DNA of 64,000 nucleotides from Haladaptatus paucihalophilus DX253 (GTDB lineage: Archaea > Halobacteriota > Halobacteria > Halobacteriales > Haladaptataceae), in the NCBI RefSeq assembly GCF_000376445.1, contig NZ_AQXI01000001.1:1520962-1584961 (forward strand), in the 5' to 3' direction. The translations under genes were made by a program, and so were the position numbers. Shown piece after piece: positions 16,677 to 25,240 of the stretch; the first letter of the stretch is position 1, and every line of letters starts with the position of its first letter. Under the pieces are notes generated by a model. That model saw only the letters and a program-made list of their open reading frames with translations, was not told where the DNA came from and made no database searches.

Positions 16677-17135
16677 ATGTACGTTTTAGACTCCTCAGCC
16701 TTCATCAACGAGTATCACACCACCCAACAGACAGCGTCGATTCCGATGGTTCAGGAGGAACTCGAAGGCGAACACGCCTTCCGGTTCGACGCCATGGAGG
16801 GTTCGGGAATGCACATTCACATCCCCCGCGACGATGCCGTCGAGAAGGTACGCCGAGCGGCGGACCACACGGGCGACTTGGACGTGCTTTCGGACACCGA
16901 CATCCGACTCGTCGCGTCCGCGTTCGAACTGGATGGGACCCTCGTCACCGACGACTACGCGATGCAGAACGTCGCCGACCGACTGGACGTTTCCGTCGAA
17001 GTCATCGCGCAGGACGGTATCGAGGAACAGCGCGACTGGTCGTTCCAGTGCTCGGGATGCGGTCGGGAGTTCGACGAGAAGAAAGACCGGTGCCCGATTT
17101 GTGGCAGCCCGCTCTCACGGAAGAATCCCAACTGA
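16677..17135 (+). CDS. nob1: rRNA maturation endonuclease NOB1
   Basis: Cuts the 3' end of 16S rRNA precursor during small-subunit maturation. The 152 residues hold a PIN nuclease domain followed by a zinc ribbon (CSGCGREF and CPICGSP) in the last 35 residues, which is the NOB1 arrangement. The PIN acidic residues are visible in YVLDSSAFINEY (D5), SDTDIRLVASAFE and TLVTDDYAMQ. The ATG abuts the stop of the PRC-barrel gene. It converges on a CPBP protease gene 27 bases away. Confidence 0.93.
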   Translation: MYVLDSSAFINEYHTTQQTASIPMVQEELEGEHAFRFDAMEGSGMHIHIPRDDAVEKVRRAADHTGDLDVLSDTDIRLVASAFELDGTLVTDDYAMQNVADRLDVSVEVIAQDGIEEQRDWSFQCSGCGREFDEKKDRCPICGSPLSRKNPN

Positions 17136-17162
17136 CCGAGCGGAGACCACGAGTAACCGGAT

Positions 17163-17927
17163 TTATCCTGCAAACTGGAGATACATCACGCCGAACACGA
17201 TGGCGTCGAACGTCCCGTGGACGAGCGCCGACGCCGTGAGGTTGTCCGTTTTCAGATACACCGTTCCGAGGACGAGCGAGAGGAAGAAGATGACGACGAG
17301 CGTCCCCGCCAGTTCGAGCGGCGTCGAACCCGTCGCGTAGGCGAGCACGTGCGCCAGCGCGAACACGACGCTCGCAACCACGACCGCTCCGTAGTCCGAG
17401 AACGAATCGTACAGCGACTTTTGGATGATGTTTCGATACAGCAGTTCCTCGCACGGCCCGATGACGAGCCACGAGAGGGGAACGAAGAGCAACAGGATGT
17501 CCGGGTTGCCGCTTTTCGCCTGTTGCTCGACGCTGTGACTGGCCGTCCGAATGCCGAGTTCGGTCAGCAGGAACGAGAGGATGAACATCAGGACGAAGAT
17601 GGAGAGTATCCCCACGACGATGTAGCCGACGTCGCGCCGGGTCGGAAGTTTGAAATCGAGATACGAGCGACCGATTCCCCGTACGCGGAGGAATACGAGC
17701 GCGACGGTGCCGGTTCCGAGGCCGAGCGAAACGATGCTGAGCGCGGAGCGTACCATCACGCCGACGCTCTCACCGCCCGCCAGCGAGACGAGTATCGACG
17801 CCCAGATGGAGATGGCGAGCAATCCGGAGAATCCGAGCGCGCCGCTTTGGAGCACTGCACGCACCATCCCCTCGAAGGAGCGCGGGGGAGACGACTCGCC
17901 GACCCCCGCCGCGGTACCGTCTTCCAT
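17163..17927 (-). CDS. CPBP family intramembrane glutamic endopeptidase
   Basis: A 254-residue membrane protease of the Abi/CAAX (Rce1-like) family with about seven or eight helices. The catalytic motifs are in order: CEELLYRNII (the EE-x-x-x-R motif, about residues 160-169), FALAHVLAY and ASALVHGTFDA. The glutamates and histidines within the membrane form the active site. Substrates of haloarchaeal members are unknown. It starts at the ATG at 17927 with a short polar N-terminus. It stands between nob1 and a surface protein gene, with no operon evidence. Confidence 0.88.
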   Translation of the reverse strand: MEDGTAAGVGESSPPRSFEGMVRAVLQSGALGFSGLLAISIWASILVSLAGGESVGVMVRSALSIVSLGLGTGTVALVFLRVRGIGRSYLDFKLPTRRDVGYIVVGILSIFVLMFILSFLLTELGIRTASHSVEQQAKSGNPDILLLFVPLSWLVIGPCEELLYRNIIQKSLYDSFSDYGAVVVASVVFALAHVLAYATGSTPLELAGTLVVIFFLSLVLGTVYLKTDNLTASALVHGTFDAIVFGVMYLQFAG

Positions 17928-17969
17928 ACCGAAAAAATGTATCCCCGGCGGTAAATGTGCTCCGACCGG

Positions 17970-18665
17970 TCAGTCGATTCGGCGGGCGAAACCGAGTCCG
18001 ACGAGGCCCACGAGGGCGACGACGGCGACGAAGACGCCGAATCCGGGTTGTCCTTCACTCTCGGTCGGTGCCTCGGCCGCCATCTCGGTTTCGGTGCTCG
18101 TCGTCCGAGTTGTGCTGGCGGCCGCGTCAGATCCGTCCGTCGCGGCGGTCGTCGAGGTCATCGTCGCGGCTTCGGTCGTCGTCGCCGTGGTCGTCGAACG
18201 CTGTACCGACTCGTTCGTCCGGTTTCGGAGGACGCCATCGACGACGGTCAGCGCGTCGACGTCCGTCGAGTTGTTTTGCGGACGGCCGACGATGACGCCG
18301 AACTTCGTGCCGGGTTCGTACTCGGAGAAGTTGAACGTCGCGGCGAAGGTGCCGTTGGACGCCACGGTCACCAATCGGGACATGAAGAACCGATTCGTGG
18401 CGTGAATCTGCATTTCGAGCTCCGTGCCGGGGTCGAGCGTCGTGTTTCCACGGATAGACTGATTGCCTGCAGCATTGAGAACGAGAGGAACATCCTCGTG
18501 ATAAATCGAAACCGAACTGTTATTCGCGGTCGTTTGGTCGTGGCTAAGCGGGGTTTTTCCCGTCGCGTCGAGAGCGGTACCGCCGCGTGCGCTCGTCACG
18601 CCCGAGACGGTCGAGAGAGCGACGATTGCCACAATCACCATCCGAATTAAATGTCGCCTGTTCAT
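17970..18665 (-). CDS. Surface protein with BGTF-like domain and PGF-CTERM anchor
   Basis: A 231-residue secreted protein. Residues 1-26 form a Sec-type signal peptide. One beta-sandwich-like domain (about residues 45-150) resembles the domain found in haloarchaeal S-layer-type proteins, with GTELEMQIHATN and GTFAATFNFSEYEPG. A Thr/Ser-rich stalk follows (about 155-200). The C-terminus QPGFGVFVAVVALVGLVGL plus a basic tail is a PGF-CTERM signal, recognised by archaeosortase A and exchanged for a membrane lipid. Several N-x-T/S sites could be glycosylated. Function beyond cell-surface display is unknown. Confidence 0.85.
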   Translation of the reverse strand: MNRRHLIRMVIVAIVALSTVSGVTSARGGTALDATGKTPLSHDQTTANNSSVSIYHEDVPLVLNAAGNQSIRGNTTLDPGTELEMQIHATNRFFMSRLVTVASNGTFAATFNFSEYEPGTKFGVIVGRPQNNSTDVDALTVVDGVLRNRTNESVQRSTTTATTTEAATMTSTTAATDGSDAAASTTRTTSTETEMAAEAPTESEGQPGFGVFVAVVALVGLVGLGFARRID

Positions 18666-18746
18666 ACTGAAAATGCGCCGTTCAGGGTTCGACGCAAGGG
18701 ATATAGAATGAAAGTTTGCGGGTCGGTAAATGCTTTGTGAACGCCG

Positions 18747-20039
18747 CTATTCCACGGTAAGGGTCGATTTTTCTGCAACTTCGTCCGCTTCCTCGAAGTT
18801 GCCGCCACCGAGAAGGCCGCGAGCGGCGCGCTTACCCCACTCGACCGCCGGTTGGACGAACGTCTCGACGCTGTAGAGTTCCCCCGCGAGGACGCACGCC
18901 GCTTCCAGACAGTAACAGAGTTCGCCGAGTCCGTACTCGTCTACGCGGTCGATTTCGAGGCGGACGTTCGGTTGTCCCGACGCCGCGAGGCTCGCTTCGG
19001 TCGCCTCGAACTCGGCCGAGAGGAGCGAACCCAAACTGCCGCCGCCGAGATATTCGAGGCCGGGCAGGTCGGTTTCCGGAATCGACCGGTCGGCGCGCTC
19101 CGTCGGTCGGACGAACGTCACCATCTTGTCGCTGGGTCCGGCGCGGTACAGTTGGAGTTGCGAGTGCTGGTCGGTCGCACCGAGCGCCCGCACCGGCGTC
19201 TGGCCCAGTCCGTCCTTCCCGAGGCTCTCGGCCCACAACTGCGCGAACCACTCCGCGAACGTTTCGAGCGATTCCGCGTAGGGCATCATCGCGTTGATGC
19301 CCGCACCGCGTTCGTCGAGCGCGTAGGTGGCCGCACCGTAGGCGTAGGCTGGCGACTCGAACAGCGACCCCGCAAGCCGGTCCGCCTCGGCGTGCGCCCC
19401 GTCGAGAACGGCGTCGATGTCGTGACCTTGAATGGCGGCACACGCCAAGCCGACCGTCGAGAGCATCGAAAAGCGACCCGGAACGCCGTCGGGAACGTCG
19501 AGCGCGGGCAGGTCGTGTCGGTCGGCGAGATTCCTGAGGTTCCCTTCCTCGCCCGTCGTGACGAAGGTGCGGTCCGTCCAGTCCACGTTCGCGGACTCCA
19601 TCGCGTCGCGGACGACGAGGAAGTTGGCCAACGTCTCGGCCGTCGTGCCCGAGCGCGAGACGACGTTGACGGCCGTGTCCGAAAGCGAGAGTCGGTCGAG
19701 GAGGGCCGAGACGTGTTCCGGGTCGACGTTATCGAGGAAGTAGGCGTCCACGTCGGAGTCGAGACCGTTGGCCAGCGTCGCCGCACCGAGCGCGCTGCCG
19801 CCGATACCGACCGTCAAAACCGTCTCGGCGTCGGCGAACGGTTCGACCGCGGAACGGATTTCGTCGGTATCCGTCGTTTCCGGGAGGTTCAGCGCCGCGT
19901 AGCCGTGTTCGTCGTCCGCTCGTCCGGTTTCGATTCGCTCGTGGGCGTCGGCGACGCGCTCGTCCAAACGGGAGAGTGCATCGCGCGAGACGCCGGGCGA
20001 GGCAACGGAGTCGAGGGCGTTGCCGAGGTCTACTCGCAT
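18747..20039 (-). CDS. pgi: Glucose-6-phosphate isomerase
   Basis: Interconverts glucose-6-phosphate and fructose-6-phosphate in sugar metabolism and gluconeogenesis. The 430 residues are the bacterial-type PGI fold, not the cupin-type enzyme of other archaea. The signatures are the sugar-phosphate-binding VGIGGSALGAATLANGL, SRSGTTAETLANF (phosphate loop), a GRFSMLSTVG segment and KWGKRAARGL-like C-terminal residues (EWGKRAARGLLGG). The frame is open to 20471, but the ATG at 20039 opens the conserved protein; the upstream part lies inside the repeat region. Lies downstream of pan on the same strand but separated by a 367-base non-coding repeat region. Confidence 0.94.
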   Translation of the reverse strand: MRVDLGNALDSVASPGVSRDALSRLDERVADAHERIETGRADDEHGYAALNLPETTDTDEIRSAVEPFADAETVLTVGIGGSALGAATLANGLDSDVDAYFLDNVDPEHVSALLDRLSLSDTAVNVVSRSGTTAETLANFLVVRDAMESANVDWTDRTFVTTGEEGNLRNLADRHDLPALDVPDGVPGRFSMLSTVGLACAAIQGHDIDAVLDGAHAEADRLAGSLFESPAYAYGAATYALDERGAGINAMMPYAESLETFAEWFAQLWAESLGKDGLGQTPVRALGATDQHSQLQLYRAGPSDKMVTFVRPTERADRSIPETDLPGLEYLGGGSLGSLLSAEFEATEASLAASGQPNVRLEIDRVDEYGLGELCYCLEAACVLAGELYSVETFVQPAVEWGKRAARGLLGGGNFEEADEVAEKSTLTVE

Positions 20040-20165
20040 ACGAAACTCCGCACCGTCAGACGTGAAAAAGACACCTCCTTCGACGCGGGAAAATAGTTCT
20101 CGGATGGCAGGTCGATTTTCCGTCGAGAAGGAATCGTCGACCAACGTCGTCGTTTCTCGAATTTT

Positions 20166-20406
20166 CACAACCGCCAGAGTCAGCCACCGACACGACCGCC
20201 AGAAACCCGTATTTTCACAACCGTCAGAAATAGGCCGACGACACAACCGCGGGTTCTTCGTTGTTCCCCGTGAGTGAAGCGAACGGACTCGGTGCGGACC
20301 GGAGAGGCACGAAGTGCCTCGAAGGGAGCACCGAGGTTTTGGTCCAGATTTTGCCAGCGAGAAATCGCGACGGTGCCGCGACTTCTCGTGCAGCAAAAGG
20401 TGGGTG
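20166..20406 (+). repeat. Composite non-coding repeat, copy 2 (phased motif array plus nested hairpin)
   Basis: The 367 bases between pgi and pan hold no gene. Four CACAACCG-type motifs start at 20166, 20191 (CACGACCG), 20216 and 20242, spaced 25, 25 and 26 bases; the first and third are preceded by ATTTT, the second and fourth by CGA. A small hairpin GAGGCAC-GAA-GTGCCTC follows (around 20304-20320). A nested hairpin ends the element: an outer stem CCAGATTTTGC/GCAAAAGGTGG and an inner 12-bp stem (20358-20369 with 20377-20388, one mismatch). It ends right at the pan stop codon and shares motifs, order and outer stem with 12245-12520. Confidence 0.7.
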
Positions 20407-21630
20407 TTAGTACGCGTACCGCAGGTTCGGGACCGACGACTTGTCACCCGCTTCCATCTTTTCGAGCGCACCCTCGAAGTCCGCCATGGTCACCTCGGAC
20501 CGGTCGTCGCGGATGGCGAACATGCCGGATTCGGTCGTCAGACTCTCGATTTCCGCACCGCTGAAGCCCTCCGTCTCGTCGGCGAGGCGGTCGAAGTCCA
20601 CGTCGTCGGCGAGATTCATGTCGCCGGTGTGGATTTCGAGGATGCGGTGGCGACCCTCCACGGTCGGGTTCGGGACTTCGATGAGGCGGTCGAAGCGGCC
20701 CGGGCGGAGGATGGCGCTGTCGAGCATGTCGAAGCGGTTGGTCGCCGCGATGATGCGGATGTTGCCGCGGTCCTCGAAGCCGTCCATCTCCGAGAGCAAC
20801 TGCATCATCGTGCGTTGGACCTCCGCGTCACCGGACGTCTTCGAGTCGGTTCGCCGGGACGCCACGGCGTCGATTTCGTCGATGAAGATGACCGCGGGTT
20901 CGCGTTCCGCCGCGAGGGAGAAGAGGTCGCGGACGAGTTTCGCGCCCTCACCGATGAACTTCTGGACGAGTTCGGACCCGGCCATCTTGATGAACGTGGC
21001 GTCGGTCCGGTTGGCGACCGCTTTCGCCAGCATCGTCTTCCCGGTTCCCGGCGGGCCGTGGAGCAGAACGCCGCTCGGCGGCTCGATACCCGCCGCTTCG
21101 AACTGCTCGGGGTTGACGAGGGGTTCCTCGACGGCTTCGCGGACCTCCCGAATCTGCTCGTCGATGCCGCCGATGTCCTCGTACGAGACGGTCGGCGATG
21201 CGTCCACTTCCATCGCCTGCGCTCGTGCGTCCTTTTCCGTGTCCAACAACCGTTGAATGGTGAACGAATCGTTGACGGCGACGCGGTCACCAGCCTCGAT
21301 GTCCTCCCGAAGTTGCACCGCCACGTCTGTCAGCACCTCCTGATTGTTGCCGTGTTGCTTGATGATAACCCCGTCCTCGGTCACGTCCTCGACGGTCGCG
21401 ACGTACAGGGAGGTCGTCTTCAGCATCTCGTTTTCACGCTGGAGTTGGTCGACCTCGTTTGCGAGATCGTCTCGTCGCTCGGCCGCGGCATCGACGCGCT
21501 CACGCAGTTTCTGGTTGACCTTCGTGATGTCCGTGAAATGTTCCTTGAGCGCGGACAGGCGCTCCTCGTCGGACATCTCGGGGTCCAGTTCGAGCGTTGG
21601 TCGGTCCGGGACGGATGGGCTGCGTGACAT
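20407..21630 (-). CDS. pan: Proteasome-activating nucleotidase (PAN, AAA+ ATPase)
   Basis: A hexameric ATPase that unfolds proteins for the 20S proteasome. The 407 residues show, in order, an N-terminal coiled coil (about residues 15-70), an OB domain, and the AAA domain with Walker A GPPGTGKT, Walker B VIFIDEID, the second region of homology around ATNRFDMLDSAILRPGRFD, and a C-terminal helical part ending NLRYAY. PAN usually ends with HbYX (hydrophobic, Tyr, any residue) to open the proteasome gate. Here the penultimate residue is Ala, so the ending is non-canonical. The ATG at 21630 is preferred over 21657. Haloarchaea often carry two PAN paralogues; only one is seen here. Confidence 0.93.
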   Translation of the reverse strand: MSRSPSVPDRPTLELDPEMSDEERLSALKEHFTDITKVNQKLRERVDAAAERRDDLANEVDQLQRENEMLKTTSLYVATVEDVTEDGVIIKQHGNNQEVLTDVAVQLREDIEAGDRVAVNDSFTIQRLLDTEKDARAQAMEVDASPTVSYEDIGGIDEQIREVREAVEEPLVNPEQFEAAGIEPPSGVLLHGPPGTGKTMLAKAVANRTDATFIKMAGSELVQKFIGEGAKLVRDLFSLAAEREPAVIFIDEIDAVASRRTDSKTSGDAEVQRTMMQLLSEMDGFEDRGNIRIIAATNRFDMLDSAILRPGRFDRLIEVPNPTVEGRHRILEIHTGDMNLADDVDFDRLADETEGFSGAEIESLTTESGMFAIRDDRSEVTMADFEGALEKMEAGDKSSVPNLRYAY

Positions 21631-21781
21631 TTCTTGTTCAAGCGTATGGGACCACATTAAAAGTGCCTTTGGGTCGCGGGCGATACAGAAGATTGGTATC
21701 GGTTGGGAAATCGGCGTGCCTCGCCGAGAGACGTACGCGTGACGAGAAGCCGAGCGATGAAAAACCGAGATTCCGCGGCGG

Positions 21782-23572
21782 TTAGATGAGTTCTTCCATC
21801 TCGTCGAGCCGTTTTCCGTACACGTCGAGCGCGCGCTGAATCGGCTCCGGCGAACTCATATCGACGCCCGCGCCTTGGAGCAGGGTGAGCGGATACTCGC
21901 GCGACCCGTTGCTGAGGAAGTCGAGGTACCGTTCGGCGGCGGGTTCGCCCTCCTCCAGAATCTTGTCCGCCAGCGCGACGGCGGCGCTGATGCCCGTACT
22001 GTACTGGTAGACGTAGTACGCGCGGTAGAAGTGCGGAATCCGCATCCATTCGCGCTCGATTCGGTCGTCGACGACGGCGGGGTCGTAGAACTCGCGTTTC
22101 AGGTCGCCGTAGATACCGTCCAACCGGTCGGGGGTGAGCGCCTCGTTGTCCTCCGCGAGTTGGTGGGCCCGATACTCGAAGTCGGCGAACAGCGTCTGCC
22201 GGTACAGGGTCGAGCGGAACCGTTCGAGGTACTCGTTCAGGACGTGTCGTCGGAAGTCGGGGTCCTCGACCGTTTCGAGGAGATGGTGGGTCAACAGCGC
22301 CTCGTTGACCGTACTGGCGACTTCGGCGACGAATATCTCGTAACTGCTGTACGTGTACGGTTGGGACTCGCTCGTCAACTGCGAGTGAAGCGAGTGGCCG
22401 AGTTCGTGGGCCAGCGTGTACATCGAGGAGATGTCGTCCTGATAATTCATCAGGATGAACGGCTGGGTGTCGTACGTCCCACCGCTGTAGGCACCGCTCC
22501 GCTTGTCTTGGGTTTCGTACACGTCTATCCAGCGGGACTCGATACCCTCCGCGACGCGCGACTGGTAATCGTCGCCGAGCGCACCCACCGCGTCCACGAC
22601 GTACTCGACCGCTTGGTCGTAGTCGAGGTCGGGACTCTCGGTGTCGGTCATCGGCATGTACACGTCCCACATCCGGAGTTCGTCCACGCCGAGGCTCCGA
22701 CGCTTGAGTTCCGCGTGTCGGTGGAGCTTGTCGAGGTTGTCCCGAACGGTGTCGAGGAGGTTATCGTATACGTCGACGGGGACGTTCGGCCCGTCGAGCG
22801 CCGCCTCTCGTGCGGTGTCGTAGTTCCGAGCGCGGGCGTATTTCACGTCCGCTTTGACGCTGTTTTTGTACGCCGCGCCGACCGCGTTGCGGACGTCGCT
22901 CCACTCGTCGAAGTAGTTCTCGTAGACCGTCTGGCGGAACTCTCGGTCGGGGTTTTTGAGGAGGTTGACGAAGTTGCTCTGGGTGATTTCGACTGACTCC
23001 CCGTCGGGGTCCTCGACCGTCGGGAACGTCATGTCGGCGTTCGAGAGCATGCTGTAGATGTCGTTCGGCGCGCCCGTGACCTCGCCGAACTCCGCGAGCA
23101 AATTCTCTATTTCGGCCGAACGGGTGTGTTCTTTCATCCGAATCACGTCGTCCAAGGCGTGTTCGTACGTCTCCAACCCGTCCGTCTCCGCTATCATCTG
23201 GTCGAGTTCCTCGCGGTCCAACGACTGGATTTCGGGTTCGATGAAACTCGTCGCGCTCCCGGCGCGCGAAGCGAGCGACTGGGCGCGCGAGGCGAGCGCC
23301 TGATACTCCTGATCGGACGTGTCCTCGTCGCTCCGCATCCGAGCGTAGGAGGCGACCATGGAGACTTCGCGTCCGAGTTCGTCGGAGAGTTGAAGCACGG
23401 TGAGCAACGTCTCGCCGTCGTCCGTCACCTGTCCCTCGTACGCCTCCAACTCGCTCAGTCGCTCTTCGACGTCCTCGTACGCCTCCTCCCACTCCTCGTC
23501 GGTCGCGTAGATACTTTCCAAATCCCACTTGTATTGGGCATCAATAGCACTCCGTTCGGGAACAGAACTCAT
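21782..23572 (-). CDS. pepF: Oligoendopeptidase F (M3 family)
   Basis: A 596-residue cytoplasmic zinc metallopeptidase that degrades short peptides. The M3 signature HELGHSLHSQ (HExxH at about residues 389-393) is followed by the second metal-ligand region VAEVASTVNEALL. The N-terminal helical oligopeptidase_F domain covers about residues 110-190. The length matches the family. It has its own upstream region and shows no sign of an operon. It may work downstream of the PAN/proteasome encoded next to it by clearing peptides; this is inference from function and neighbourhood. Confidence 0.94.
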   Translation of the reverse strand: MSSVPERSAIDAQYKWDLESIYATDEEWEEAYEDVEERLSELEAYEGQVTDDGETLLTVLQLSDELGREVSMVASYARMRSDEDTSDQEYQALASRAQSLASRAGSATSFIEPEIQSLDREELDQMIAETDGLETYEHALDDVIRMKEHTRSAEIENLLAEFGEVTGAPNDIYSMLSNADMTFPTVEDPDGESVEITQSNFVNLLKNPDREFRQTVYENYFDEWSDVRNAVGAAYKNSVKADVKYARARNYDTAREAALDGPNVPVDVYDNLLDTVRDNLDKLHRHAELKRRSLGVDELRMWDVYMPMTDTESPDLDYDQAVEYVVDAVGALGDDYQSRVAEGIESRWIDVYETQDKRSGAYSGGTYDTQPFILMNYQDDISSMYTLAHELGHSLHSQLTSESQPYTYSSYEIFVAEVASTVNEALLTHHLLETVEDPDFRRHVLNEYLERFRSTLYRQTLFADFEYRAHQLAEDNEALTPDRLDGIYGDLKREFYDPAVVDDRIEREWMRIPHFYRAYYVYQYSTGISAAVALADKILEEGEPAAERYLDFLSNGSREYPLTLLQGAGVDMSSPEPIQRALDVYGKRLDEMEELI

Positions 23573-23865
23573 AGTCCGATGTACGGAAACCGAGACTGTA
23601 AGGCTTTGTTATTCGGAATTCGATTCCGGGACGGGACCGGAAAACGAGGTTTTCTCGGTTACGGTTCGGAAACGTCGTCGCTTTCGGAACCCACTCGTCG
23701 CGCTGGTCGAGTGGTGTGAAGTCAGAACAGTGAACTTCGACTTTTAATGTCTGTATGTAGTTATTATACCAATATCTCTTTCTAAAGCACATATTTGTTC
23801 GAAAGGAGGAGCTAAAACAACCCAATAACAAAACATTCAAACGTGATTATTTCCTCTACGGGACA

Positions 23866-24552
23866 GTGACTGTTGGACTCGATGTGAGGGTGGGAATCAA
23901 ACCGACGGGCCATTGTCCGATAGTGGATATCTCGGAGGAAGGGCTCGTGGCCGACTTCGTTCCCGGGAGCGGCGGGGGGATACCCGCGCAAATCTCGGTC
24001 GAAGCGGAACGAGCGGGCGAGGTAGACGACTGGCCGCATCTCAGCCAGACGTTACAAACGACATCGCACACCTACTATCGATTGAGCGGCTTCGGACAAG
24101 CTATCGACGACGGCGGTGTCAGCTGTTCGTCGTGTCGGAACTGTACCGTCACGACCTGCCTCCTCAACCGGTTTCCGTCGCTCCCGGCGGACCCGTACGA
24201 AGTGTCCTGGCGGGAAAGACGGCTCTGTCTCTCGTTCGCGCTTCGAGACCGACGCGAACTGTCGGCCCTGGTCGAGTCGTTTCGGACCGGCGGATACAGC
24301 ATCGAACTCCAACACCTCCTGCACGGCGATAGCGAACCCGGAGCCGAGTCGAACGTCGTTCTCGACCTTCGAACCCTGACCGGTCGCCAACGGGACGCAC
24401 TCGACCTCGCTATCTCCGGGGACTACTTCGGTCCGGAAGGGTCCGACGCACTCGAACTCGCGGACGAACTCGGCATCTCGCCGTCAACGTTTTCGACGCA
24501 CGTGCGGCTTGCAGTTCGGAAACTGCTGTGTCAACTTTCCGAGGACGGCTGA
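23866..24552 (+). CDS. Bacterioopsin-activator-type HTH_10 regulator with a cysteine cluster
   Basis: A 228-residue transcription regulator. The C-terminal HTH_10 domain of the Bat family spans about residues 168-225: LTGRQRDALDLAISGDYFG, then the recognition region LADELGISPSTFSTHVRLA. The central part has a ferredoxin-like cluster C87-x2-C90-x2-C93-x4-C98, which could bind iron-sulphur or zinc, and an extra HC at residues 16-17. The N-terminal sensor part is not recognised. GTG start. Standing alone, its target is unknown; the cysteines suggest redox, oxygen or metal sensing, which is inference. Confidence 0.8.
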   Translation: MTVGLDVRVGIKPTGHCPIVDISEEGLVADFVPGSGGGIPAQISVEAERAGEVDDWPHLSQTLQTTSHTYYRLSGFGQAIDDGGVSCSSCRNCTVTTCLLNRFPSLPADPYEVSWRERRLCLSFALRDRRELSALVESFRTGGYSIELQHLLHGDSEPGAESNVVLDLRTLTGRQRDALDLAISGDYFGPEGSDALELADELGISPSTFSTHVRLAVRKLLCQLSEDG

Positions 24553-24658
24553 TTTCGACGACGCCGTTTAAACCCCCGAACAATTCGACACTGCGTTAAT
24601 CTAGACCTGTCCGAAATCGGTACATGGATTCCAACGGACTCCGGAGCACCGATGAGTG

Positions 24659-25240
24659 ATGACTAGAGATGACTCCGAACGAACTACCGTGTTGATCGTG
24701 GACGATGAACCGGACCTCGCGGCGACGTTCGCGGCGTGGCTCGACCACGAGTACGATGTACAGGAGGCGAACGACGTCGATTCGGCGCGTGCGTATCTCG
24801 ATACCGCCGACGTGATACTGCTCGACCGCAAGATGCCGGGTACCTCCGGCGACGAACTACTGGACGAGATAGACGAACGCGGTATCGACGTTCAGGTCGG
24901 TATGCTGACCGCGGTGGACCCGGACGTGAGCGTTATCGACATGCCGTTCGACGACTACGCCACCAAACCGATCGGTCGGGAGGGACTTCGCTCGCTGGTC
25001 GGATCACTCGAACGACGATTGGCGTACGGAGAGCAGTTACAGGAGCTGTACGCGGTCGCCACGAAACGAGCCACGTTACTCGATACGCTCGACGAGGCGG
25101 AACTCTCGAAGTCTTCGAAGTTCGCCGAGCTCACGGCTCGGTTCGAGAAACTCCGCGAGCAGACGGACGAGTCGCTGCAATCGTTCCGGAGCGACTACGA
25201 AGCAGCACTGAAGGCAGCCACCGGAGAGCAGCATGACTGA
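24659..25240 (+). CDS. Response regulator with HalX domain
   Basis: A 193-residue two-component regulator. The receiver domain (residues 8-120) has the acidic pocket DDEP (D15, D16), the phosphorylated aspartate D56 in VILLDRKMP and a conserved lysine in DDYATKPI. The C-terminal HalX domain (about 125-190, ATKRATLLDTLDEAELSKS) is helical and found in haloarchaeal regulators; it has no DNA-binding motif I can see. The ATG at 24659 is used; a GTG one codon earlier is possible. Its 3' end overlaps the start of a histidine kinase gene by eight bases, so the two form a pair. Confidence 0.88.
   Translation: MTRDDSERTTVLIVDDEPDLAATFAAWLDHEYDVQEANDVDSARAYLDTADVILLDRKMPGTSGDELLDEIDERGIDVQVGMLTAVDPDVSVIDMPFDDYATKPIGREGLRSLVGSLERRLAYGEQLQELYAVATKRATLLDTLDEAELSKSSKFAELTARFEKLREQTDESLQSFRSDYEAALKAATGEQHD

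Noticed and set aside
20166-20251. Possible CRISPR array from the phased CACAACCG motifs
   Set aside because: The motif is only about 12 bases, the gaps are similar to one another and only 13 bases long, and no cas genes are near.
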